A stretch of 64,000 nucleotides of DNA from Candidatus Sulfopaludibacter sp. SbA3 (GTDB lineage: Bacteria > Pseudomonadota > Alphaproteobacteria > Caulobacterales > Hyphomonadaceae): NCBI GenBank assembly GCA_945888325.1, contig CAMDAC010000002.1:186001-250000 (forward strand). The letters are read 5' to 3'. The translations under genes were made by a program, and so were the position numbers. The notes under the pieces were generated by a model, which had not been told where the DNA came from, ran no database searches, and worked only from the letters and a program-made list of their open reading frames with translations. Below are positions 34,003 through 42,483 of the stretch, piece by piece. Within the stretch, counting starts at the first letter, position 1, and every line of letters begins with the position of its first letter.

Positions 34003-35762
34003 CAGGGCGTCTCCCCCGAAAACTGTGCAAGCGACGCGCGCGCGCTGTCCAGCTTTCCTGAAATGGTGGACATTGCCATTCGCTCGGGGACCAAGGTCTT
34101 CTCAGGAAGGGCCTTCAGAACCATTACGCGATCTACGCGCCATTGCTGATCATCCCCGTCCAGTTTCAGCGCCGCCTGATAGAAGCGTTCGGAGACCAGC
34201 CAGTGGCTTGTTGAAGCATCCTGTTCGATCAGAGCAAGGATCGTATCGGGATCAAGGCTCAGGCGGCTTTCGAACATCGTCAGTCTTTGACGTTCTCGTG
34301 TATCTATCGCCGCCAACGCTGCAATCCGGTTGATGCGCTGATTGGCCGGATATGTTTCAGCGAGACCGTAAAGTTCCTCATAATTCTTCTGCCGATAAGC
34401 AAGGACGGCGCGCTCGACGGCGACTTCCTCGCCGCCCTTCGCCTTTGATGCCAGCGTTTCGCCCAGCGAGCCAAAACCGAGACGGACGGCTACGACCGTG
34501 GCCGTTTCGTAAAGCGCGGCCCGGTCGGGCACGCCGTCAAGCAGTCCCTTGTCCTTGATCAGAGCTTCAATGGCCGCGATGTTGCGGAGCGGATCTTCGC
34601 TCGCCAGGTCGCGCTGCAGGCTGCCTGCCAGATGCCGGGTCAGCTCTTCGCGCGCGGTCTCGGATTGCAGGCTGGGGAGATCTGCCAGCCGCATCATGGG
34701 CTCGTACATGGAGTTGCGGCTCAGTTCGTCGAGCACGAAACGCAAGTCCGCCCGCACGTCGGTGTCTTTCTGGGCAAGCTCGATCCGGGTGACCACTTCA
34801 TCCAGCAGAATCTCGCGAACGGCTGAATTGATCGGTCTTTTGTGCCGGACCAGAGACGCGAGGGCAGCCTCCTGAAAATGCGCCTGGATAAGGAAACCCT
34901 CGATGCGTTGCTCCGCCTCCGGACTGGATTCGCCGAGATCGAGAACGGCTTCACTGAATTGAAGCTGCGACGAGTTCGCGATCTCTTCTTCGGAGAAGCT
35001 GTTCAGCAGAAGCTTGGCCAGTTTGCGCTCATTCATCGCGTCGAGCGCCGGAATGGCGATGATGGCGGCCCGGTCCCTCAACTGAAGGGGCAGCTCGGCA
35101 AAGTCCTCAGCCTGTTCCGTCAGGAGGGCCGCACCGGCCGCGTCCTCCCCGGCAAGAAGTGCAAGCGCTTGCCAAAGACCAGCCTGCGGATAGCAGCCCG
35201 CCAGTTCGGCGAAGTAAGCCGCCGGCGCCGGCCCCTGCCCTTGGAGAAGGACTGCGAGATTCTGCACGGCAACCGACTGCGGATCGCGTCCTGTCTTCAC
35301 GGTCATCGCCGCTTCGGCTGCAAGGTCGAGCGCAAGATAGGCTTTGGCGAGGGTGCCCCCGGCATGGGTCCCGGGCGCCTGCCCTTCATTGCCGGACTCT
35401 TCGCGGTAGGCGTAAATGTCGCTGTACTGCTTCAGTTCTGCGTATTCGGTAAAATCGAGCGGGTACGGCCTGGAGCAATCGAGCGTAACGCCCGCAGGCG
35501 GCGCGGCCACGCTTTTCACAACCGGAGGCGCTTCCGTTGCGGCGGCTTTCGGAACGATGGATTTGGGCTCGCCGGATGGTTTTGCCTTGCCGGCGGGATC
35601 CAGTAGCCCTTCATCGACCGCCTGACGCACAAAGGCGTCGAGCTCGCTGGAGAATTCAGAACGGCGTGCGTCAGGCTCCTGGCCCGCAGGAGTGTCCTTG
35701 AGCGCCTGTCCTGGCTGCGCCAGGATCAGTGCACCGAGAAGGATCCAGCCTACACGCTTCAT
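34002..35762 (-). CDS. Exported helical-repeat protein between motA and flgF, MotC-like candidate
   Basis: A 586-residue protein with a clear signal peptide (GWILLGALILAQPGQA). A Pro/Ala-rich linker follows, then a large all-helical region (about 110-585) with repeat-like pairs such as GTLAKAYLALDLAAEAAMTV that suggest a TPR-type solenoid. Both ends overlap neighbours: its ATG overlaps the motA stop and its stop overlaps the flgF ATG. Rhizobial MotC is a periplasmic stator protein needing MotE, and a MotE-like gene lies at 51.5 kb. I saw no clear residue-level MotC match, so this rests on location, topology and the MotE partner. Confidence 0.5.
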   Translation of the reverse strand: MKRVGWILLGALILAQPGQALKDTPAGQEPDARRSEFSSELDAFVRQAVDEGLLDPAGKAKPSGEPKSIVPKAAATEAPPVVKSVAAPPAGVTLDCSRPYPLDFTEYAELKQYSDIYAYREESGNEGQAPGTHAGGTLAKAYLALDLAAEAAMTVKTGRDPQSVAVQNLAVLLQGQGPAPAAYFAELAGCYPQAGLWQALALLAGEDAAGAALLTEQAEDFAELPLQLRDRAAIIAIPALDAMNERKLAKLLLNSFSEEEIANSSQLQFSEAVLDLGESSPEAEQRIEGFLIQAHFQEAALASLVRHKRPINSAVREILLDEVVTRIELAQKDTDVRADLRFVLDELSRNSMYEPMMRLADLPSLQSETAREELTRHLAGSLQRDLASEDPLRNIAAIEALIKDKGLLDGVPDRAALYETATVVAVRLGFGSLGETLASKAKGGEEVAVERAVLAYRQKNYEELYGLAETYPANQRINRIAALAAIDTRERQRLTMFESRLSLDPDTILALIEQDASTSHWLVSERFYQAALKLDGDDQQWRVDRVMVLKALPEKTLVPERMAMSTISGKLDSARASLAQFSGETP

Positions 35763-36625
35763 GCCGCCTGCTTGAGCTCCCTGATCGCCTGTTCGATTTC
35801 GTCGAACGACGGGCGGACGCGCGAGGGCGCATGCCGGCGGGCAACTTCCACACAGATGTTGACGGGGTTCTTGTGAAGGTTCGAGACGAGCACTTCGCCG
35901 ATCATCGAGTAGAAGATGTGTTCTTCCATGCGCGTGTGTTTCACGCGCGCTGCGAACGGACCAACGACGCCATAGGCGAGGAACACGCCAAGGAACGTAC
36001 CGACCAGCGCGCCGCCGATCATTCCGCCCAGGACTTCCGGCGGCTTGTCGATCGAGGCCATCGTCTTGATCACGCCGAGCACGGCGGCCACGATGCCCAG
36101 CGCCGGCAGTGCGTCAGCCATGCTCTGCAGCGCGTGAGATCCGTGCAGCTTGTCCTCGGCCAGGCTCTCGAGATGTTTCTCGAGAAGGATTTCGACCTGG
36201 TGAACGTTGTCGAAGTTCATGATCATCGACCGGATCGTGTCGCAGATCATCTCGATCGCATCGTGATCCTTGAGGATGCGCGGATACTTCGTGAAGATAG
36301 ACGATTCCTGCGGCGCCTCGATGTGAGCCTCGATGTCTACGGGGTTCTGTTTCAGCACGTTGAGGAGTTCGTGCATCAGGCAGAGAAGATCGGCATAGTC
36401 CTTCTTCTTCCACTTCGGCCCTGCAAATGCCGTCACCATGTCGCCCGCGGTATGCTTGATCGTGGTGAAGTCGTTGGATGCGACGAAGGCCCCGGCGGCC
36501 GCCCCGCCGATCATCATCATCTCGTAGGGCAACGAGTGCAGGATGATGTCCATTCGGCCGCCCGCCATGAGGTAGCCGCCAAACACCATCACGATGGTTA
36601 TAGTCAGTCCGATAGCCGCGTTCAC
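35759..36625 (-). CDS. motA: Flagellar stator protein MotA
   Basis: A 288-residue proton-channel subunit with four membrane segments. The cytoplasmic loop holds the FliG-contacting charged residues. Recognisable blocks: MMIGGAAAGAFVASND, LPALGIVAAVLGVIKTMASI with the conserved Pro, and GGMIGGALVGTFLGVFLAYG with YGVVGPFA after it. The start is GTG. It follows fliM by 42 bases; motB is divergent, on the other side of fliM. Confidence 0.96.
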   Translation of the reverse strand: MNAAIGLTITIVMVFGGYLMAGGRMDIILHSLPYEMMMIGGAAAGAFVASNDFTTIKHTAGDMVTAFAGPKWKKKDYADLLCLMHELLNVLKQNPVDIEAHIEAPQESSIFTKYPRILKDHDAIEMICDTIRSMIMNFDNVHQVEILLEKHLESLAEDKLHGSHALQSMADALPALGIVAAVLGVIKTMASIDKPPEVLGGMIGGALVGTFLGVFLAYGVVGPFAARVKHTRMEEHIFYSMIGEVLVSNLHKNPVNICVEVARRHAPSRVRPSFDEIEQAIRELKQAA

Positions 36626-36667
36626 GTTTTGTCTCCGTCCCCCGGCGCCTTGGCCCGGATGTCGTCG

Positions 36668-37567
36668 TTAAAGATTCGCCAATTCCCGGGTAAAGGGCTC
36701 GAGAATAGGCGTTTTAAGTTTCAGGGCGCGCTGCTGTTTCCAGACACCCATTTCACAAAGGCCGATATCGACGTTCCCGTTCACGGTCTCCGCTCTCAAC
36801 GAAACCCGCGACGTGTCGACATCCGGCAAGGCGATTAACTGACCCACCTCCAACCGCGAGCATTGACCGATCGTAAGCGTCAGACGGTCAAGCACGCCAT
36901 CGACCGTTATCATGGAAGACTTAACACTTGCTCGCAGCGTCTCACTTCCGGGCCCTGAGGAGGATTTGCTCATCCGGGCGGCCTGCTGCTCAATCTCAAA
37001 GGCGTTGCGCAGCACATAATCGAGGTGGAAAACCATCCAAACGCGGACAACCTGGCCGTCGTACGCCGCGGTGAACCCGATCATCAGGTAACGCTGCGTC
37101 TGGGTGAACCCGCCCGAGGCCGAAGAGTAGTCAGACAACGGAGCTTGAGTCCCCAGCGACAGGTGGCCGGCAAGGTTCGCGATGATGGTATTCCACAGAG
37201 CCGATGTGGGCGTCTCGAGCAGCAGCTTCCGGAACAGTTCCGACACGCCTGACAACTCGCCGAGAGGCTGTTGCAGGCGTTGGCTCGCGTTCACGGTGGC
37301 CGTAAATTCATCGACCGCGATGGCACACAAGCCCGGCGAATAGTCCCCGTTGAATACGTAGCTCAGCAGCTTGTCGAGCTGGCCGGATGCCGTTGTTCCG
37401 GGCACCACGTTGCGCGTTTCCAAGACTGCAGCTGTCTCTGTCCCGAGCGTGGCGGTCATCCAGGTCGAAACTTGCTTTTGCAGGGTTTGCCAGAAGTCAT
37501 CGAGCTGCAGCACTGCGGTCGGGATACCCGCTCGGGCCTCGATCTTTTTGCGCAGCACGGTCGACAT
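36668..37567 (-). CDS. fliM: Divergent FliM-like C-ring protein with C-terminal SpoA domain
   Basis: A 299-residue protein in the position of fliM (before motA, as in rhizobia). The middle region is FliM-like (QRYLMIGFTAAYDGQVVRVW). The C-terminal SpoA/FliN-type domain spans about 215-290 (MITVDGVLDRLTLTIGQCSR, then LEVGQLIALPDVDTSRVSLR). The N-terminal EIDALL-type peptide by which FliM binds phospho-CheY is not visible, nor is a clear GGxG motif. No other FliM is present in the window, so I take it as the switch protein, but strongly diverged. Confidence 0.72.
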   Translation of the reverse strand: MSTVLRKKIEARAGIPTAVLQLDDFWQTLQKQVSTWMTATLGTETAAVLETRNVVPGTTASGQLDKLLSYVFNGDYSPGLCAIAVDEFTATVNASQRLQQPLGELSGVSELFRKLLLETPTSALWNTIIANLAGHLSLGTQAPLSDYSSASGGFTQTQRYLMIGFTAAYDGQVVRVWMVFHLDYVLRNAFEIEQQAARMSKSSSGPGSETLRASVKSSMITVDGVLDRLTLTIGQCSRLEVGQLIALPDVDTSRVSLRAETVNGNVDIGLCEMGVWKQQRALKLKTPILEPFTRELANL

Positions 37568-37699
37568 TGTGAACCTTTGGCGATTTTATGTTAACTAACT
37601 CTGTAATGAACGGGAATTGATTGAGGAATCGTTAGCAAGGCCGGGCGATCTGCGCGTACCGCCTGCGCGGTTAATTGAGCAAAAGCTGATAATTGGACG

Positions 37700-37716
37700 A
37701 CCTGAACAAGTCAGGT
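37700..37716 (+). promoter_or_regulatory. Small hairpin covering the motB ribosome site
   Basis: Perfect 6-bp inverted repeat ACCTGA / TCAGGT with a five-base loop, ending six bases before the chosen motB ATG. The right arm contains CAGGT, the only Shine-Dalgarno-like stretch, so the structure could limit MotB translation. Seen in the sequence; the regulatory role is inferred. Confidence 0.35.
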
Positions 37717-37721
37717 GCCCG

Positions 37722-38585
37722 ATGCATACCGAGCCAACAGCTGCCGTGCAGCCAATCATCATCAGACGGAAGAAGGTCTATAAGGCCGACGGACATCATG
37801 GCGGTGCCTGGAAAGTGGCATATGCGGACTTCGTGACCGCGATGATGGCATTCTTCCTTTTGATGTGGCTGCTCAATGCGACCACCGAGGATCAGCGCAA
37901 GGGCCTTGCCGACTATTTCAACCCGTCCATTCCGATCAGCCGCATTTCGGGCGGGGGCTCGGATGCTTTGAATGGTGACTCCATATTCACCGAGGAAACG
38001 CTGGCCAGGTCCGGCTCCGGCTCGTCGCACGAGCGCAATATCGAGTCCCCGGCGTCGAATGCGTCCATGGCTGAAGCTGAATCCGAACAGAAAGCCGCCG
38101 CCGCCGGAATGTCCGAGGCTGAGACGCAAGCCATCGCCGAGAACCTCCAGTCGCTGAAGACCGCGCTCGACGAGCAAAGCCAGCAGCTTTCAGAACACCT
38201 CATGATCAAGATGTCTCCGGACGGCATCGTTCTGGAACTGGTCGACTCCGAGAGCACCCCGCTCTTCCCTGTCGGCCGCAGCGAACCGTCGGACCTTCTG
38301 ATCGAGCTTCTCGGCGTCGTTGCCGACTCTTTCGCAACCTTCCAGAATGATATCAAGATCGTAGGCCATACCGACAACCGCCGGTACCGCAATGACGCCA
38401 TCTACGACAACTGGAACCTGTCGGCCGACCGCGCCAACGCCGCGCGGCGCTTGCTGCTCCGCAGCGGCATCGACCCGGCCCGTGTGCGGGAAGTGACCGG
38501 GAAAGCCGACACTGACCCCCTGGTCAAGGACAATCCGGCTGCGGCCCAGAACCGGCGAATCTCGATCACGATCCTGACGAACTAG
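37722..38585 (+). CDS. motB: Flagellar stator protein MotB
   Basis: A 287-residue stator subunit. After a short basic N-terminus come HHGGAWKVAYADFVTAMMAF and FLLMWLLNAT, with the proton-carrying Asp in YADF. A linker and the OmpA-like peptidoglycan-binding domain follow (IKIVGHTDNRRY, NWNLSADRANAARRLLLRSG). I chose the ATG at 37722 because the family N-terminus begins there; the frame is open 105 bases further up. Divergent from fliM. Confidence 0.95.
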   Translation: MHTEPTAAVQPIIIRRKKVYKADGHHGGAWKVAYADFVTAMMAFFLLMWLLNATTEDQRKGLADYFNPSIPISRISGGGSDALNGDSIFTEETLARSGSGSSHERNIESPASNASMAEAESEQKAAAAGMSEAETQAIAENLQSLKTALDEQSQQLSEHLMIKMSPDGIVLELVDSESTPLFPVGRSEPSDLLIELLGVVADSFATFQNDIKIVGHTDNRRYRNDAIYDNWNLSADRANAARRLLLRSGIDPARVREVTGKADTDPLVKDNPAAAQNRRISITILTN

Positions 38586-38611
38586 GTCGCCGCCGGGAAA
38601 ACAATTACCGT

Positions 38612-38639
38612 ATACTGACTCACTAAAGTGAATCAGTAT
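38612..38639. repeat. 28-bp imperfect palindrome upstream of flgE
   Basis: ATACTGACTCAC / GTGAATCAGTAT: 12-bp arms with a single mismatch and a TAAA centre, 73 bases before the flgE start and 27 bases after the motB stop. No T-run follows, so a simple terminator is unlikely; a protein-binding dyad just upstream of the candidate sigma-54 promoter is possible. Confidence 0.6.
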
Positions 38640-38644
38640 GAACG

Positions 38645-38661
38645 TTGGTTATCCGCTTGTT
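38645..38661 (+). promoter_or_regulatory. Candidate sigma-54 promoter of the hook operon
   Basis: TTGG-N8-TTGTT matches the -24 (TTGG) and -12 (TTG) anchors of the RpoN consensus with correct spacing; the -24 CAC and the -12 C are not conserved. It is 51 bases upstream of the flgE ATG. Hook genes are sigma-54 dependent in Caulobacter. Weak on its own. Confidence 0.35.
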
Positions 38662-38711
38662 TACAACTTCGCTCCAGATTGCGCCCTTATCTGACGCAGG
38701 AGCACCCAGAT

Positions 38712-40016
38712 ATGAGCATTTCATCGTCCCTCAACGCCGGGGTTATGGGCTTGAGTGTCAACGGCACACGCCTCGCCACCATTTCCGACAACATCGCCAA
38801 CTCCGGAACGAACGGTTACAAACGTAGCCTTGTCGACTTCTCGAGCATGGTTCTGCAAACGCGGTCCGCAGCCTATGCTGCCGGCGGTGTTGAAGTCGCT
38901 TCCTACAAGGACATTGCGGCAACCGGATCACTCATTTCGACAGGCAGCGCAACGGACATCGCGGTCGCGGGCCGCGGTCTGATCCCGGTGACGGACAATT
39001 CGGGCGTCACCGAACTGTCCTCCGAGCGCCGCCTGATGCTCACCCCGACCGGATCGTTCTTTGCAGACCAGAACGGAAACCTGAGAACGCAAAGCGGCCT
39101 GTTCCTTCTCGGCTGGCCGGCAGATGGTCAGGGCAATATCGGAAACGTCAGCCGCAACAGCGGCGTGAACCTGGAAGCGGTCAACATTGCGACGTCGCAG
39201 TTCACGGCGACCCCGACTTCGCGGATCGACCTCGGCATCAACATCCCTGCCGACGCAACACGTGCCGGCGGAACCGGCGACAGTTACTCGCTGCCGGTTG
39301 AATACTTCGACAACCTTGGCCGGGCACAAACCCTGACCTTCATGTTCTCTCCGACAGTCCCCGCCACCGGCGCAAGCAACCAGTGGGCCGTGACGATCGA
39401 GGACAGCGCCGACACATCCGCCGGATCGATCGGCGATCTGGACATCGTGTTCACGGACAACGCAACCTCGGGCGGCCGGATCGCCAGCGTCGCGGCGACC
39501 AACGGTGCGAGCTATGATTCATCCACCGGCATCGTTTCCATCACCCTGCCCCACGGCCCCGTGGAAGTGTTCATCGGCCGTCAGAACGACAGCGCCGGTA
39601 TCACACAGCTCGCCGCTCCTTTTGCACCGACATCGGTTGCGAAAGATGGCGCACCGATCGGTGACCTTCAGTCCGTGGAGATCGATGACCAGGGCTATCT
39701 GCAGGCAATCTACGACTCCGGCTTCCGCCGCACGCTGTACCAGATTCCGATCGGCGATGTTCCGAACATGAACGGTCTCGCTGCGCTTGATTCCCAAGCC
39801 TACAGTGTCTCGGCAGGCAGCGGTAACTTGTACCTCTGGGACGCCAATACGGGTCCGGTGGGCGGCATTTCAGGCTACGCCCTGATGGAGTCAACCACTG
39901 ACATCGCGCAGGAACTGACGGATCTGATCGAGACGCAGCGCGCCTACACTTCGAACGCCAAAATCGTTCAGACGGTAGACGAGATGCTTCAGGAAACAAC
40001 GAACTTGAAGCGATAG
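38712..40016 (+). CDS. flgE: Flagellar hook protein FlgE
   Basis: A 434-residue hook protein. N-terminal SLNAGVMGLSVNGTRLATIS and DNIANSGTNGYKRSLVDFSS, a large central region, and the C-terminal IAQELTDLIETQRAYTSNAK, then IVQTVDEMLQETTNL. I chose the ATG at 38712 (family N-terminus); the frame starts earlier at 38628 within the palindrome region. First gene of the flgE-flgK-flgL-flgI operon. Confidence 0.94.
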   Translation: MSISSSLNAGVMGLSVNGTRLATISDNIANSGTNGYKRSLVDFSSMVLQTRSAAYAAGGVEVASYKDIAATGSLISTGSATDIAVAGRGLIPVTDNSGVTELSSERRLMLTPTGSFFADQNGNLRTQSGLFLLGWPADGQGNIGNVSRNSGVNLEAVNIATSQFTATPTSRIDLGINIPADATRAGGTGDSYSLPVEYFDNLGRAQTLTFMFSPTVPATGASNQWAVTIEDSADTSAGSIGDLDIVFTDNATSGGRIASVAATNGASYDSSTGIVSITLPHGPVEVFIGRQNDSAGITQLAAPFAPTSVAKDGAPIGDLQSVEIDDQGYLQAIYDSGFRRTLYQIPIGDVPNMNGLAALDSQAYSVSAGSGNLYLWDANTGPVGGISGYALMESTTDIAQELTDLIETQRAYTSNAKIVQTVDEMLQETTNLKR

Positions 40017-40045
40017 AGCCCCGAAACGGCTAGGCGGACTTCCAA

Positions 40046-41494
40046 GTGAGCCTCTCCAGCGCAATCAACGCCGCCCGGTCCGGCCTTCAGGTCAGCAGCC
40101 TGAGGGCCGAAACCGTGGCGACGAACGTCGCCAACGCGACGACGCCCGGCTATGTGCGCCGCTCGATCACGGTGAGCGAAATTGTTCTTGGCGGTTCGTC
40201 CGCCGGGGTCCGCTCGGACGGAGTCGGCCGGATCAACGATACGGCCATCAAGGCCCAACGGCGGGAATTGACCAGCGACGTGGCGCAGGCCAGCGTTCTC
40301 GCCTCAACCTGGAAGTCGATCTCAGCCCGCATCGGCGATACGTCCGACGGAGATGGTTTGTTCAAGACCTTTTCCGACTTTGAAACGGCCCTCTCCCGCG
40401 CCATAGCAACCCCTGAATCGACCAGCGCCGCAGCCGGCCTTCTGCAAGCCGCCCGGAACATTACCGACGAACTCAACAGTCTGTCCGACATGGTCACAAC
40501 CCAGCGCGCAGAAGCGGACCGCGAGATCGGCAACGGCGTAGACGTTGTGAATTCGGCTCTGAAGCAGATCGAGGAAATCAACGGACGCCTGTCCGGCATC
40601 AACCGGACCAGCGGCGAAGCCGCCGCCCTCATGGACGAGCGCCAGCGGGTGCTCGACACGATTGCCGAGTACCTCCCGATACAGACGGTAGAGCGCGACC
40701 ACGGGACAATTGACGTTCTGACCACAGAAGGTGTTTTCCTCCTCGCAGGACGCGCCCGTGAAATAGAGTTCACGCCTTCTGCAGCCTTCGGTCCGAACGA
40801 GACATTGGCCGGCGGCGACCTGTCTGGTCTGACGGTCGACGGCGTGAATTTGACGCCGGGCGCGGCTTCGTTCGGCGCTGTGTCAGGCGGCCTGTTCGGC
40901 GCCCTGTTCACCTTGCGTGATCAAGACCTGCCTGCCCTCAGCGAGCAGCTGGACACAATCGCCAGCCAGCTGATCAGCCGTCTTTCCGACGACACGATCG
41001 ACCCGACAAAGACGCCCGGCGATCCGGGCCTCTTCATTGACACCGACACCCTCGGCGGAGCCGGGCTGGCCGGACGGATTTCGATCAATGCCGCGGTTGA
41101 CCCCGGCCAGGGCGGAGCACTCTGGCGCCTGCGCGACGGGATTGGCGCCACGACGACCGGCGCGCCAGGTAACCAGACGATCCTAAAAGGCATGTTCGAC
41201 GCGTTCACCGCTGTCCAGGCCATCGGCGCAACCGGGTTTCAGGGCAGCTTTTCCTCAACCGAAATGGCTGCGCAAATTGCCTCATTTTCCGGTCAGGCGC
41301 GGATCTACAACGAGTCCGTGCTGTCCTCGACTGAAACCCAGTACAACATTCTGGTTGAAGCCGAACAAACCGAAACCGGGGTCGACATCGACAACCAGCT
41401 TCAGGACCTGATGCTCATCGAACAGGCCTATGCCGCCAATGCGCGTGTCATCGAGATTGCTGGCCAGATGATCAATACGTTGATGGAGCTCTGA
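40046..41494 (+). CDS. flgK: Hook-filament junction protein FlgK
   Basis: A 482-residue protein. N-terminal SLSSAINAARSGLQVSSLRA and NVANATTPGYVRRSI; C-terminal EQTETGVDIDNQLQDLMLIE, QAYAANARVIEIAGQMINTL. The start is GTG, 29 bases after flgE. Joins hook to filament together with FlgL. Length is close to that of other alphaproteobacterial FlgK. Confidence 0.94.
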   Translation: MSLSSAINAARSGLQVSSLRAETVATNVANATTPGYVRRSITVSEIVLGGSSAGVRSDGVGRINDTAIKAQRRELTSDVAQASVLASTWKSISARIGDTSDGDGLFKTFSDFETALSRAIATPESTSAAAGLLQAARNITDELNSLSDMVTTQRAEADREIGNGVDVVNSALKQIEEINGRLSGINRTSGEAAALMDERQRVLDTIAEYLPIQTVERDHGTIDVLTTEGVFLLAGRAREIEFTPSAAFGPNETLAGGDLSGLTVDGVNLTPGAASFGAVSGGLFGALFTLRDQDLPALSEQLDTIASQLISRLSDDTIDPTKTPGDPGLFIDTDTLGGAGLAGRISINAAVDPGQGGALWRLRDGIGATTTGAPGNQTILKGMFDAFTAVQAIGATGFQGSFSSTEMAAQIASFSGQARIYNESVLSSTETQYNILVEAEQTETGVDIDNQLQDLMLIEQAYAANARVIEIAGQMINTLMEL

Positions 41495-41498
41495 TACC

Positions 41499-42479
41499 AT
41501 GCGCGTCACGCCCCCGCCGCCTAACCTGATCTCTGCCCAGTTTGGCCAAACCGTCGCAACCCTGCGCCAGAACGTCACGACAACGGCCGTGGAAGCCACC
41601 ACCGGCCGGTATGCCGACCTCACATCACACCTTTCTGGCCGCATCGGCACAGCAATGCTCAGCCAGAAGGCCGTCGATGACATTGCCTTTCAGCGGGAGC
41701 AGCTCGATCTCCGCGAAAGCCGTCTCGCAGTTGCGCAGCGCAGCATGTCCCTGATCCACGAGCGTGTGTTGGGTATCGACACTGACATGTATGGCGCCCT
41801 GTCGACCGGCAATGAATTGACGCAAAGCCTGGTCGCCCAGGATGCCGAAGCTGCGCTCGGCAACGTATTCAGCAACCTGAACGTACGGTTTGGCGAACGC
41901 TTCCTCTTCGCCGGCGATCAAACGTCCACACAGCCCCTGTCCAGCCCGGATGATCTGCTTGCGGACATTCGGAACCTTGCGAGTACCGCGATTGATTCAG
42001 CTGATTTTGCAGCGTCGCTCGACATATACTTCAATAGCCCAACAGGTGGCTGGCAGACAAACATACTCCAAGGCTCGCCCACATCGTCGGACTCCGATGC
42101 CGTGACCGCCAATGATCCCGCCTTCGTCGAGCTGATCTCCGGCCTTGCGCTGATGGCCCTGTCAGATCCCCAAAACAGCCCCGCCCTCTTCAGGGCAGAT
42201 CCCGATATCGCTCTTTCCGGCGCCCAGCGCTTGAGCAACGGCCTTACCGCGCTGACGAACGTGCGCGCGGATCGCGGGGTGATCGAGGAACAGATCGAAG
42301 CCGAAAAGAAATCACTCGACATCGAAGAAACCATCTTCACGACCGCTCTGAACAGCTTGTCGGCGCGCGATCAGTACGAAGCCGCGTCCACACTCACGCA
42401 ACTCGAAGCAACCCTGGAAGCTTCCTACCTGCTCACGTCGCGGCTTTCGTCCCTGACCCTGCTCAATTTTCTGAGGTAA
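41499..42479 (+). CDS. flgL: Hook-filament junction protein FlgL
   Basis: A 326-residue flagellin-like protein: conserved N-terminal helices (TLRQNVTTTAVEATTGRYAD), the FlgL signature NLNVRFGERFLFAGDQT, and C-terminal helices (ARDQYEAASTLTQLEATLEA, SYLLTSRLSSLTLLNFLR). Third gene of the hook operon, 4 bases after flgK. The flagellin-like ends could mislead annotation to flagellin, but the central LFAGDQT block and position favour FlgL. Confidence 0.92.
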   Translation: MRVTPPPPNLISAQFGQTVATLRQNVTTTAVEATTGRYADLTSHLSGRIGTAMLSQKAVDDIAFQREQLDLRESRLAVAQRSMSLIHERVLGIDTDMYGALSTGNELTQSLVAQDAEAALGNVFSNLNVRFGERFLFAGDQTSTQPLSSPDDLLADIRNLASTAIDSADFAASLDIYFNSPTGGWQTNILQGSPTSSDSDAVTANDPAFVELISGLALMALSDPQNSPALFRADPDIALSGAQRLSNGLTALTNVRADRGVIEEQIEAEKKSLDIEETIFTTALNSLSARDQYEAASTLTQLEATLEASYLLTSRLSSLTLLNFLR

Positions 42480-42483
42480 TCTG

